From Solen grandis (lineage: Eukaryota > Mollusca > Bivalvia > Adapedonta > Solenidae), in NCBI GenBank assembly GCA_021229015.1, contig CM037777.1, forward strand, positions 67,756,411 to 67,820,410: a stretch of DNA of 64,000 bases, given 5' to 3'. Position numbers and translations under genes: made by a program. Of this stretch, positions 1 through 10,983 are shown piece by piece. Within the stretch, counting starts at the first letter, position 1; every line of letters begins with the position of its first letter. Below the pieces are notes generated by a model. The model was not told the DNA's origin, made no database searches, and saw only the letters and a list, made by a program, of their open reading frames with translations.

Positions 1-1070
1 GTATAATACCAGACCGTGTCCTAGTGATAACTTAAGATCTATTTGACCTTTAAGTCTCAAACTTCATGTGGTTGTTGCTCATGATTAGTAGATGACCCCT
101 ATTGATTTTGGTGTCATTACCTCAAAGGTCAAGGTCACAAGGTCACATGTTGTGTATGTATAATACCAGACCTTGTCCGAGTGATAACTTAAGTTCTATT
201 TGACCTTTAAGTCTCAAACTTCATGTGGTTGTTGCTCATGATTAGTAGATGACCCCTATTGATTTTGGTGTCATTACCTCAAAGGTCAAGGTCACAAGGT
301 CACATGTTGTGTATGTATAATACCAGACCTTGTCCGAGTGATAACTTAAGTTCTATTTGACCTTTAAGTCTCAAACTTCTTGTGGTTGTTGCTCATGATT
401 AGTAGATGACCCCTATTGATTTTGGTGTCATTACCTCAAAGGTCAAGGTCACAAGGTCACATGTTGTGTATGTATAATACCAGACCTTGTCCGAGTGATA
501 ACTTAAGTTCTATTTGACCTTTAAGTCTCAACTTCTTGTGGTTGTTGCTCATGATTAATAGATGACCCCTATTGATTTTAGTGTCATTACCTCAAAGGTC
601 AAGGTCACATGTTGTGTATGTATAATACCAGACCTTGTCCAAGTGATAACTTAAGTTCTATTTGACCTTTAAGTCTCAAACTTCATGTGGTTGTTGCTCA
701 TGATTAGTAGATGACCCCTATTGATTTTGGTGTCATTACCTCAAAGGTCAAGGTCACATGTTGTGTATGTATAATACCAGACCTTGTCCAAGTGATAACT
801 TAAGTTCCATTTGACCTTTAAGTCTCAAACTTCTTGTGGTTGTTACTCATGATTAATAGATGACCCCTATCGATTTTGGTGTCATTACCTCAAAGGTCAA
901 GGTCACATGTTGTGTATGTATAATACCAGACCTTGTCCGAGTGATAACTTAAGTTCTATTTGACCTTTAAGTCTCAAACTTCATGTGGTTGTTGCTTATG
1001 ATTAGTAGATGACCCCTATCAATTTTGGTGTCAGTACCTCAAAGGTCAAGTTCTCAATGTCACATGTTGA
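1..1070. repeat. Satellite, about 7 units of 157 or 149 bp
   Basis: Units begin at 1, 158, 315, 472, 620, 769 and 918, each starting GTATAATACCAGACC. The first three are 157 bp and the next three 148-149 bp; the short form lacks one AAGGTCAC-type octamer. The last unit decays after about 1040. Identity between units is high. Each unit carries a cluster of AGGTCA half-sites near its end and an inverted TGACCT near its start. The window begins inside or at the edge of the array, so its true length is unknown. No ORF runs through it. Confidence 0.97.
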
Positions 1071-1550
1071 TATATTTTCATTATATAAATGTCTTGCCCA
1101 AGTGATAACTTCTATTTTATTTTTACTCTTAAGGTCCTAACCTCATGTAATTGTTGCTTATAAATGTAGAAAACCCTGTTTTCAAATTAATAAGTTGGAT
1201 TCTTATAAATATTTTGTACGATTTAAGCACTGTCTGACTAATAACTCAAAATCTCATTGTGTCTGGTTTTATTTCAGTAAACATTTAGTTCCACATTTTA
1301 GCACATTATATTTTCACTCAAATTTTGAAGTTTGAGAATTTTTTGTGACAAGCCAACATTATGAAGGCAAACTCCTTGCATGTTATATAGCTTGTATGTA
1401 ATATACATATTATGGCATATGAGGGGGGCATATATGTTTCACAAACATTTCTTGTTACATCATACAGCTAGTATGAAAATGATTGTATTGGGGAAAAAGG
1501 TAAGAATGAAACCATTTAAATAATCTAAAAACATGATAAAACTAGACAAT
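1071..1550. other. AT-rich spacer, nothing recognised
   Basis: Low-complexity AT-rich DNA between the satellite and the hairpin at 1551. The first ~100 bases look like a decayed satellite unit (AAGTGATAACTT followed by degenerate text). No ORF, TIR or RNA gene is visible. Confidence 0.6.
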
Positions 1551-1692
1551 AGAATACATGGTTGTTATCTGGATGGGAGAAGGTTTATTCGGTTCGCTGC
1601 GAAAGTGAATCTTGGCTTGCTAAAGCTTGCCAAGATACACTTTCCCGCTCACTGGGTAAACCTTCTCTATCCAGACATCAACCATATATTCT
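1551..1692. repeat. 142-bp imperfect inverted repeat (fold-back element or miRNA-like hairpin)
   Basis: The left arm starts AGAATACATGGTTG and the right arm ends CAACCATATATTCT. Inner blocks also pair: CTGGATGGGAGAAGGTTTA with TAAACCTTCTCTATCCAG (one bulge), and GAAAGTGAATCTTGGC with GCCAAGATACACTTTC. About 65-nt arms pair at roughly 80% with a short loop near 1622. This could be a small palindromic MITE or a transcribed long hairpin. A short ORF spanning it (1533-1751) is a by-product of the fold and is not called. Confidence 0.85.
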
Positions 1693-1749
1693 CTACCATA
1701 CTAGGACTCTTTACATTATTTCGATTTGACTATTACAATAATAACATTT

Positions 1750-2310
1750 AGACCATTACGGTAATTCACATTTACCTTTAATGCAACCCCCTTTACCATT
1801 ATATTACATTGACCTTTGCCATTATCTCACATTGGCCTTCACCATTATCTAACACTAACCTTTACCATTATCTCACTTTGACCTTTACCATTATCTCACC
1901 ATGACCTTACCTCATTTTGACCTTCACCATTGTCTTATTTTGACCTTTACCATTATCTTTCTTTTACCTATATCCGTAACTCACTTTGGCCAACACATTA
2001 TCTCAAATTTACCTTTACCATTATCTCACATTGATCCTTACAATTTCCTAACTTTGACCCTTTTCCACTATCTCACTTTGATCTTTATCATGATATCATA
2101 TTGATCCGTAAAATTTCCTAACTTTAACCCTTTTCCATGCTCTCTCTTTGATTGTTACCATTATCTCATATTAATCCTTACAATTTCCTAAATTTGACCC
2201 TTTTCCATTTTCTCACTTAGATCTTTACCATTATCTCACCTTAATCCTTACTTTTTTCTAACTTTGACCCTTTTCCATTGTCTGACTTTGACTACAAATT
2301 ATGTCACTTT
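1750..2310. repeat. Degenerate minisatellite, about 24-bp unit
   Basis: Many imperfect copies of a unit like TTGACCTTTACCATTATCTCAC. From about 2030 onward a longer ~72-74-bp higher-order unit appears (TTGATCCTTACAATTTCCTAAC, then TTTGACCCTTTTCCA, then TCTCACTTTGATC). The short ORF at 1901-2104 is repeat translation. Confidence 0.85.
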
Positions 2311-3019
2311 TGATCAATACTTCCACACAGAAAACCTGGTTTTTGTGGAACATTTCTTGATATACCATGGTGTCAAATGGTGTGATTTTGCGATAATCGC
2401 TTGATTGCATGCTGCTGAATAACTAAATATATTGACAAACTCTGTCAAAAATAAACATTTCTGTTACTATCATAGTTTTTGCTTGAGACGTTAGTATTTC
2501 TGGATCATTCCCTTTATCTATTGTTATAAGTTTTATGTCTGTGATAGGGCTCCTACCAGAAAGAAATAACACTTAAAAAATAGTTTTGTTTGAAAAATTT
2601 AAAATTCTATTTAGGTCAAGTTGGAGACTGGTCGTCAATACCTGAAGATTTATAGTGATGTTAGGGGTAAGATGTCGAAGGCATGGCAGTAAAAGACAAA
2701 TCACATAATTTAGAAACTATTCCTAGTAATATGAAGCACGTATCTGATGTACCAGGGACTCTCGTTTCTTTAAACTTTGTATGAAAATCCATGTATCTAC
2801 AAAATGAAAATGTGAAGAAGCGCTCAAGCTTGCTTGCAGTAGGTTGGTGATTTTCATGGGTGTGTTTGTGCACTCAGGGTCTTCCTCCATATATAATAAG
2901 CTGGACATCATTATGTTCCTACCCCCATATTTATATATTTGTCAGAGTTGTCTGCTGTCCTTCTATCTGTCCATCCATTCCTGCATCTGTCTGTCTGTCT
3001 TTCCATCTGTTTGTCACAC
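2311..3019. other. Spacer, no gene recognised
   Basis: AT-rich DNA without a recognisable coding segment. The overlapping short ORFs between 2660 and 3200 on both strands have no domain signature and run into the interspersed repeat that starts near 3020. Confidence 0.5.
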
Positions 3020-3165
3020 AATTTGTCCGGAAGGTAGCTCCTCTTCTAATAATGCTGTTGAAATGAAATTTCACATTTATGGAAAGAACTTGATGAGAGA
3101 GAGTGTCATGTGCATGGTCCATAACTTTGGCATCAGTATTTTTGGAGTTATCCCATTTTTTTACA
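3020..3165. repeat. Interspersed repeat fragment, shared with 15597-15860
   Basis: The stretch from TTTGTCCGGAAG to GGAGTTATCCC, with GAAATGAAATTTCA, TATGGAAAGAA, GTGTCA and TGGCATCAGTA blocks, recurs twice at 15597-15860. It is probably one core monomer of another hairpin-ended family, since at 15554-15596 it directly follows such a 3' end. Confidence 0.7.
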
Positions 3166-3176
3166 TTTTTAGCATA

Positions 3177-3722
3177 CCAGAGCACATGCGCTCATTATGA
3201 GCTATTAGGATCGATAAATGTCCATCTTCTGTCCGTCTGTCATCCATAAATAATTTGTTTGCACTGTAGCATCTTCATTTCTAAGTCATCTTCAAACTTA
3301 ATGACAATGTTTATACCCATAATCTCTCATTTAAGTTTGATTATGGCTGATATCACCAAATTAGGTCAGGAGTTATGGCCCTTTTAATATTATAAAATGC
3401 AGGATTTAACTTTGTCTGCACTGTAGCATCTTCATTTCTGCAGCAATCATCTTCAAACTTTATGACAGTGCTTAATGTTATAAACTCTTGCCCAAGCATC
3501 ATTATAGCTGATATAGGTCAATTAGTTTCGACTTTTTGACCCTTTTAATAGTAAAATAAAGATTTCACTTTGTTTTCACTCTAGCATCTTCATTGTTTAA
3601 GCTATCACCTTCAAACTCAATGATGATGTTTACAGCCATAATCCCTCAGCCAAGTTTATTTGTGGCTGATTTCGGCTGATTATGTCTGGAGTTACAGCCC
3701 TTTTAATATTACTTAGGTTTTT
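3177..3722 (+). mobile_element. Family C hairpin-ended element, 5' part
   Basis: Starts with a decayed 5' stem (AGAGCACATGCGCTCATTATGAGCT) and the family C leader GGATCGATAAATGTCC, followed by about three ~165-bp core monomers (TAGCATCTTCATTT, then CATCTTCAAACTT, then GGAGTTATGGCCCTTTTAA). It is cut at 3722 by a family A element. No 3' end of this copy was found after 6353. A full copy is at 11734-13192. Confidence 0.8.
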
Positions 3723-6353
3723 AGCTCACCTGAGCACAACGTGCTCATGGTGAGCTTTTGTGATTGCCTTTTGTCCGGCGTCCGGCGTCCGTGCGTGCGT
3801 CTTGCGTCAACTTTTCCTTTAAACAACTTCTCCTCCTAAACCACTGGATGGATTTTGACCAAACTTCACAGGAATCATCCTTATCATGACCTCTATCAAA
3901 GTTGTTCAAATTATGTTGATTGGGTGAATAAGTAGGTCACAGGAGCTAAAAATAGATTTTTAAAATGCAATCTTAGAAAATCTTCTTCTGCAAAACTGTA
4001 AGACCTAGAACTTTAATAATTGGTATGTAGAATTGTCTTATGAACCTCTACAAAAGTTGTTCAGATCATGACCCTGGGGTCAAAATTGGCCCCGCCCCAG
4101 GGGTCATTTTATTTTTCATAGGTTTATATAGTGAAAAACTTTAAAAATCTTCTTCTATGAAACAGTAAGGCCTAGAGCTAAGATATTTGGCATGTAGCAT
4201 TGTCTAGTGAATCTCTACAAAAGTTGTTCAAATTATGACCCTGGGGTTAGAATTGGCCCTGCCCCAAGGGTCACTTGTTTTACATAGACTTATATAGGGA
4301 AAACTTAAAAAATCTTCTCCTATGAAACCATAAGGCCTAGAGCTAAGATATTTGGTATGTAGCATCATCTAATGGTTCATTACCAAGATTGTTCAAATCA
4401 TAGCCCTATGGTGAAAAATGACCCCGCACCAGGGGTTACTTGTTTTACATAGAGTTATATAGGAAAATCTTAAAAATCTTCTTTTATGAATCCATTAGGC
4501 CTAGAGCTTAGATAATTAGCTCACCTAAGCACAACGTGCTCATGGTGAGCTTTTATGATTGCCTTTTGTCCGGCGTCTGTCGTCCGTCCATCTGTGCGTG
4601 AGTGCGTCTTGTGTCAACTTTTTCCATTAAACAACATCTCCTCCTAATCCGCTGAAGGGTTTTTGACAAAATTTCACAGGAATCATCCTTATGATGTCCT
4701 CTAACAACAGCGTGTAGAATTGTCTTATAAACCTTTACAAAAATTGTTCAAATCATGGCCCTAGGGTCAAAATTTGCCCTGCCCCAGGGGTCACTTTATT
4801 TTACATAGGCTTATATAGGGAAAACCTAGAAAAATCTTCTCATCAGAAACCACATGGCCTGGTGTTAAGATATTGGGTATGTAGTATTGTCTGGTGGATC
4901 TCTACTTAAGTTGTTCAAATCATGGCCTTTGGGTGAAAGTTGGCCCTGCCCTAGGGGTCACTTGATTTTACATAGGAAAAATAGAAAAATCATCTCCTGA
5001 AATACTGCAAGGCTTAGAGCTTGGATATTTGGTATGTAGAATTGTCTTGTGAACTACTACAAAAGTTGTTAAAATAATGACCTCTGGGTCAAAATTGCCC
5101 TCGCTCCAGGGGTCATTTTATTTTACAAAGGCTTATAAAGTGAAAAACTAGAAAAATCTTCTTATCAGACACCACAATATGGCCTAGAGCTTAGATATAA
5201 GGCTTGTACCATTGTCTAGTGGATCTCTACCAAAGTTGTTCAAATCATGGCCCTTGTTTTACATAGAGTTATTTATGAAAAATTTCTTTAAACAACATCT
5301 CCTTCTAAACTACTCACTGGCTTTTGATAAAACTTCACAGGAATGTTCATTATGGGGCCCTTTACCAAAGTTGTTAGGATTATTTTGATTGGTGAAAAAT
5401 CTAGGTCACAGGAGCTAAAAATAGATTTTAAAAATGAAAATTTTAAGAATCTTCTTCTCTGAAACCACAAGGTATGTAGCATGATCTTATGACTCTTTAC
5501 TAAGATTGTTCAAATTATGACCCTGGGGTCAAAATTGGCCCTGCCCTAGGGGTCAAATGATTTTACATAAAGTTATAAAAAGAAAACCTTAAAAATCTTC
5601 TTGTAATTAAGTATAAGGCCTGGAGCTAAGATATTTAGTGTGTAGCATCATCTTATGGAACATTACCAAGATTGTTAAAATTATGGCCCTGGGGTCAAAA
5701 TTAGGCCTGCCTCAGGGTCACTTTTTGTAAATAGAGTTATATATGAAAACCTTCAAAATTCTTCTTGTGAAAACCCATAAGGCCTGCCTCCAGCTTAGAT
5801 ATTTGGTGTGTAGCATCATCTTATGGACCCTTACCAAGATTGTTAAAATAATAGCCGTGGGTCAAAATTAGGCCTGCCCCAGGGGACACTTATTTTACAT
5901 AGAGTTATGTAGGAAAACCTTCAAAATTCATCTTGTCAAAACCCATGAGGCCTGGAGTTAAGATATTTGGTGTGTAGCATCATCTTATAGACACTTACCA
6001 AGATTGTGAAAATTATGGCCGTGAAAACGATATCTCATCTGAAATCACTTGACAGAATTTGATTAAATTTTGCAGGGATGATCTTTGGGTGACGCTTCAC
6101 AAAAGTTCATGAAGTTATTCTGATCCATAAAAAAACATTGCTGCCAGGGGCGGGGCTTATTTGCCTTATATGTATATAGTGAAATCTTTAAATGACATCT
6201 CCTCTGAAACTGCTGGACAGAATTTGATAAAATTTTACAGTGATCATCTCCTTCAAAACTACTGGCCAGATTTCAAAATGTTTTAATACAGACTGATGTT
6301 CTTGGGTAACCATATACTCAGGTGAGCGATTCAGGGCCATCATGGCCCTCTTG
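3723..6353 (+). mobile_element. Family A hairpin-ended tandem-core element (pearl/HINE-like)
   Basis: The 5' end is a near-perfect stem-loop, AGCTCACCTGAGCAC-aac-GTGCTCATGGTGAGCT. The 3' end is CTCAGGTGAGC (inverse of the first bases), then the hairpin AGGGCCATCATGGCCCT and CTCTTG, followed by T-rich flank. The core is decayed ~165-bp monomers (GGGGTCA, TTTTACATAG, AAATCTTCTTCT, AGGCCTAGAGCT, GTAGCAT, AAGATTGTTCAAAT). A second 5' end sits inside at 4518, so two elements share one visible 3' end, either nested or tandem. There is no transposase ORF. Subterminal inverted ends, a 3' hairpin and a tandem core fit the non-autonomous Helentron ('pearl') type known in bivalves; this assignment is from memory. 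Confidence 0.85.
4518..4620 (+). mobile_element. Second family A 5' end inside the 3723 element
   Basis: AGCTCACCTAAGCACAACGTGCTCATGGTGAGCT and the following CCTTTTGTCCGGCGTC leader repeat the 5' end at 3723. It marks a second insertion or an internal duplication. Confidence 0.85.
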
Positions 6354-6773
6354 TTTATACTATACCCTTCAAATTTTGGGGCTTGCAGTGGTCATTGGTT
6401 CTACCTGGATGCCTCAGTGCATTCAGGGTATTTCTTCACCTGATATTAGCTTGATATTGCTATATGGCTAAATACTGTCGCAGCGACAGTAAACTAAACA
6501 AGAAAAGATTAAAAACAAAATGTTTTAATAGACGGCTTATAATAAGCATACTGTCTGCTTCTCTTTCTCTTTTCTGCTGCTTTGACCTTATAGCCTAACC
6601 TACCTATGCACAGGACCTTCATATTAAAAAAAATGACCTCTCTTTATATTATTTATATAGAGAGGTGCAGTTATTATTTTATAATTTTCTCTGCACGAGT
6701 CCTGGGACTCACTATGCTTAAAAAGATATGATTCCCAATTCAGATAGTTTGCATCTAAATAGCATTTTCCATA
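6354..6773. other. Spacer, nothing recognised
   Basis: AT-rich sequence between the family A 3' end and the TA-flanked element. No ORF or repeat boundary was found. Confidence 0.5.
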
Positions 6774-6775
6774 TA

Positions 6776-7554
6776 CAGTAGAACCTCGTTAAATCGAAGT
6801 TCTTGGGACCAAGCTGATAATTTCGAAATAATGATTATTCGGATTAAAAATCCTATGGAAATTTCAGTTTGTGAGCGTGCATGTCTGCATTTTCATTACC
6901 GGTGCATATTGTGGAAATCGTTATGACGTGAAAACCACCTATTAGGTGTACATATATACTATTTGCAAGTTATGAAAAGTAATGAAAATATATCATGATC
7001 TACTTAGATGCTTCTGATGAACATAATCATTCTACCATGTTAGGCAATGATACATATTTTTCCTGTCAATATGCTGCTTCAGGTAGCGTTGCATGCCGGT
7101 GACAAACGCTATGATATGGAATGTACTAAAGATCTGACACCTGGGTTTATCTGCTGGCACGTGCATATTATGCAGCCTGTAAGACATCGATTAGCAATAA
7201 TCAACATTTCCGGTGGGACACACATTGCCCAACCCAATCTCGAAAAGAGGTGTTAAAAACTTGCCTGAGCCATCACTCCAGGTGCCTCCGCAAAATAAAC
7301 TTGGTTACTGACTGAAAACGATTGATAATAAGGACGATACTTAGTTCACGAAAATTTATGAAATTTGACTTCGAAATAAAAATTGAAAAATGTACATGAA
7401 TTGCAACCTCGGGACCGGGATTTTTACTTCAAAATATTTAAAAAATTGAAATAGCAAAATTCGGATTAAGAAGGGAAGAAATTGGGACCGAAAATAAACT
7501 TTGAAATGGCTAGGAATTCTGTTTAATGATGTTTGGTTTGGCGAGGTTCTACTG
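6776..7554. mobile_element. Pogo/Tigger-like non-autonomous DNA transposon (779 bp)
   Basis: Left end CAGTAGAACCTCGTTAAATC and right end GGCGAGGTTCTACTG form terminal inverted repeats (CAGTAGAACCTCG perfect), flanked by TA at 6774-6775 and 7555-7556. TA duplication with CAGTAG...CTCG termini is typical of the pogo/Tigger branch of Tc1/mariner. Subterminal AATTTCGAAAT/TCGGATTAA blocks are also inverted. The largest internal ORF is 69 codons with no DDE transposase signature, so it is non-autonomous or internally deleted. Confidence 0.88.
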
Positions 7555-7556
7555 TA

Positions 7557-8130
7557 TTTTATGCTTCAAGTCGATGCATTGAAATCTAAACTTTGTATCC
7601 ACAGCAAAATATTACATCTAAGAAGGAGATTGCATGGTTAAAGCAAAAGCACTGGAGTAGTTGATTTAAAAAAGAAAAAAAGAAAGTCAATATCTCTATA
7701 TATTTTTTATACATATAGAGTTTTTTTTTCTTTTTGTGGTCTATGTTTAAATCAAAAGGAAGCAAATACAGATTAACAAAAGCAAAATAATGGATGTATA
7801 TACATATATAACTAAAGAATTTCCAAAAATAAGAATTTAAAAAAAAACACAAAAAAAAACAGACCCAGCTGGAATCGATCAAACTCATGACCTCTTCAAG
7901 GAAAAATCTATACTGACACTCTTACAGATTGAGCTTATTCCACAAGCGGGAATTTAAGGTGCAAATAAGGCTATCTATAGGTAATTTTTACTGTAGCAAA
8001 AACAGCAGCGCTACGCAGACACATTTACTGCATTAACTATACCATGCATTCTTCATATTACGCATACATATTAATAAGATTTACATTATGCATTACTTAT
8101 CCCACACATCATGTAAATTAGATAATTAAA
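7557..8130. other. A-rich spacer with homopolymer tracts
   Basis: Contains A- and T-rich tracts around 7660-7860. The 100-codon minus-strand ORF here is a hydrophobic, low-complexity translation of them. GCATT/ATTACGCAT-like short repeats lie near 8030-8110. No gene is recognised. Confidence 0.5.
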
Positions 8131-8131
8131 C

Positions 8132-8233
8132 TACAGTCAAACTTGTATTAAGCAGCCACCCAAAGGACGGGCCACAATTGGCTGCTTAAGACAAGTTGGC
8201 TGCTTAAGACAAAATTTAGTATCGGTCATTTTT
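8132..8233. mobile_element. Terminal fragment of a TA-flanked DNA transposon
   Basis: TA + CAGTCAAACTTGTATTAAGC looks like a transposon terminus. GGCTGCTTAAGACAAGTTGG and GGCTGCTTAAGACAAAAT form an internal direct repeat that is partly inverse to the terminus. The other end was not found; the family B element inserted at 8234 follows directly. Confidence 0.5.
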
Positions 8234-10915
8234 AGCTCGACTATTCGTAGAATATGAGAGCTATTGTAGTCACCCTGGCGTCGGCGTCGGCGTTGGCGTT
8301 GCAGCTTTTGGTTAAAGTTTTGCGTGCAAGTTACTATCAACCTTATATCTCAATAACCATTTATGGTATTGACTTGAAAGTTTATAAATATGTTCAGGGG
8401 CATCAGACAACCAAGGTAGATAACTCTTGACTGAATTTAATATGAATTATGGCCCCTTTTTAACTTTGAAATTTTGGTTAAAGTTTTGCATGCAATAGAA
8501 AATTTGGTTAAAGTTTTGCGTGCAAGCTACTATCTAGTTTGTATCTCAATAACCATTCATGGTATTGACTTGAAAGTTTATAAATATGTTCAGGGGCATC
8601 AAACAACCATGGTAGATAACTCTTGATAGAATTTGTTACAAATTATTGCCCCTTTTTAACTTAGGAATTTTGGTTAAAGTTTTGCATGCAAGGTACTTTC
8701 ATGCTAATATCTCAGTATCCAGGCATGGGATTGATTTGAGACATCTTTAATACATTTAGGGGTATCATACTTTCATGGTAGATAACTCTTATGAATTGTT
8801 ACAAATTATTGCCCCTTTTTAACTTAGAATTTTGGTTAAAGTTTTGCATGCAAGGTACGTTCATGCTAATATCTCAGTATCCAGGTATGGGATTGATTTG
8901 AGACATCTTTAATACATTTAGGGGTATCATACTTTCATAGTAGATAACTCTTAATGGAATATGTTACAAATTATTGACCTTTTTAACTTAGAAATTTTGG
9001 TTAAAGTTTTGCATGCAAGTTAATTTCATGCTTATATCTCAGTATGCAGGCATAGAATTGATTTGAAATATCTTTAATATGTTTAGGGGTATCATACTAT
9101 AAAGGAAGATAACACTTGATGGAATAAATTAAAAATGATGACCCCCTTTTAACTTAGAATTGTGGTTAAATTTTTTGCATACAAGCTACTATCCAGCTTA
9201 TATCTCAGAAATTGCTCATGGAATTGACTAGAAAGTTAAGGTGTGTCTTCAAGGGCATCAGAAAACAGGAGGATAACTTTTGGACTGATGCAAATTATGG
9301 CCCTTTTCTAACATGGATTTTTGGTTTAAGTTTTGCATGCACAGTGTTATTGTGCTTATGTCTCAGTAACTAGGCATGGGATTGATTTTAGACATCATAA
9401 ATATATTAAGGGGTATCAGACTATCAAGGTATATCATTTTTAGCTCACCTGAGCACGAAGTGCTCAAGGTGAGCTATTGTGATCACCTTTTGTCCGTCGT
9501 CCGTGCGTGCGTGCGTCCGTCGTCAACAATTTGCTTTAAAGAACATCTCCTCCTGAACCGCTGAAGGGATTTTGACCAAACTTCACAGGAATCATCCTTA
9601 TGATGCCCTCTATCAAAGTTGTACAAATTATTATGATTGGTTGAAAAAGTAGGTCACAGGAGCTAAAAATAGATTTTAAAAACTCAAACTTTGAAAATCT
9701 TCTTCTGCAAAACTGCAAGGCCTAGAGCTTAGATATTTGGTATGTAGCATCATCTTATGGCCAATTACCAAGATTGTGCAAATCATAGCCCTATGGTGAT
9801 AAATGACCCCGCACCAGGGGTCACTTGTTTTACATAGAGTTATATAGGAAAATCTTAAAAAATCTTCTTCTGTAAATCCATAAGGCCCAGAGCTTAGATA
9901 TTTGGTATGTAGCATCATCTAATGGTTCATTACCAAGATTGTTCAAATCATAGCCCTATGGTGATAAATGCCCCCGCACCAGGGGTCACTTGTTTTACAT
10001 AGAGTTATATAGGAAAATCTTAAAAAATCTTCTTCTGTAAATCCATAAGGCCCAGAGCTTAGATATTTGGTATGTAGCATCATCTAATGGTTCATTACCA
10101 AGACTGTTCAAATCATAGCCTTACGGTGATAAATGACCCCGCACCAGTGGTCACTTGTTTCACATAGAGTTACATAGGAAAAGACCTAGAGCTTAATCTA
10201 TAGATTTGATGTGAAATATTGTCTAGTGGTCCGTACCCACATAATTCATAATTATAGACCAATCATAAAAAAAATATTTTGCAATATTACTAGTTTGAGA
10301 GATTATGACTAGATAATGGTTAAAATTTGGCCCTTGATTGAATCACTTTTTACTTTAAATTACATACTTGATATATGTTTTATATTAAAATCAGTATCTA
10401 CGATTAAATAAAATGATAAAAAGACTAAGAGAATATATTGTGTCAATTGTATATTAAATAAAGGTTTTCTTTAAGAAAGATATGAAAGTACAGATAATCG
10501 TATTGTTGGTAATAAAAACACATTCGGTCGTTTTAGGTTATAATATTATTAACCAATGAAAAATTAGGAAACTATTCAGCCCTCCATTTCCGGTTTCAGT
10601 TTGGTAGGTATACGATTTTCTTCAGAAATTTCAACGAATTATCGAAGATCATTAATCTAACAGACCTAAAAAGCGATTGAAAAGTAGGTCAGTAGGTCAA
10701 ATCTTAGAAAAACCTTGTTTACACACTGGAGGCCACAATTTTGATTCAATCTTCCTCAAACTTGGTCAGCACAAATGTCCTCAGGTGAGCATCTTTAGGG
10801 CCATCTTGGCCCTCTTGTTTACTATTACTATGAAGGGCAAGAATTTAAATAGATTTCATTTGATTTACCAACAAGCATTTTGAATAGTCGAGCGTGCTGT
10901 CCTCTGACAGCTCTT
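8234..10915 (+). mobile_element. Family B hairpin-ended tandem-core element, copy 1
   Basis: 5' end AGCTCGACTATTCGTAGAAT; 3' end GAATAGTCGAGC (inverse of the 5' end), then the hairpin GCTGTCCTCTGACAGC and TCTT. The core has repeated ~161-166-bp monomers (GGTTAAAGTTTTGCATGCAAG, ATCTCAGTATCCAGGCATGG, GGGGTATCATAC, TGGCCCCTTTTTAACTTAG). It has the same architecture as family A but different terminal sequences. A complete family A element interrupts it at 9442-10817. No ORF of transposase size. Confidence 0.88.
9442..10817 (+). mobile_element. Family A element nested in family B copy 1
   Basis: 5' stem-loop AGCTCACCTGAGCAC-gaa-GTGCTCAAGGTGAGCT; 3' end TCAGGTGAGC, hairpin AGGGCCATCTTGGCCCT and CTCTTG. 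Core monomers have an exact 165-bp period (TCACTTGTTTTACATAGAG-type blocks at 9821, 9986 and 10151). It interrupts family B text that is continuous at 13630-13680. Confidence 0.9.
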
Positions 10916-10983
10916 ATTGATAGTACATGTCAGTGTATATATGCTTGCTTGTATGTATGTATGTTGTTTTTTTTTACCTTTTT

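Noticed and set aside
2844..3200. 118-codon plus-strand ORF
   Set aside because: Crosses an interspersed repeat boundary and has no domain; overlapping ORFs exist on the other strand.
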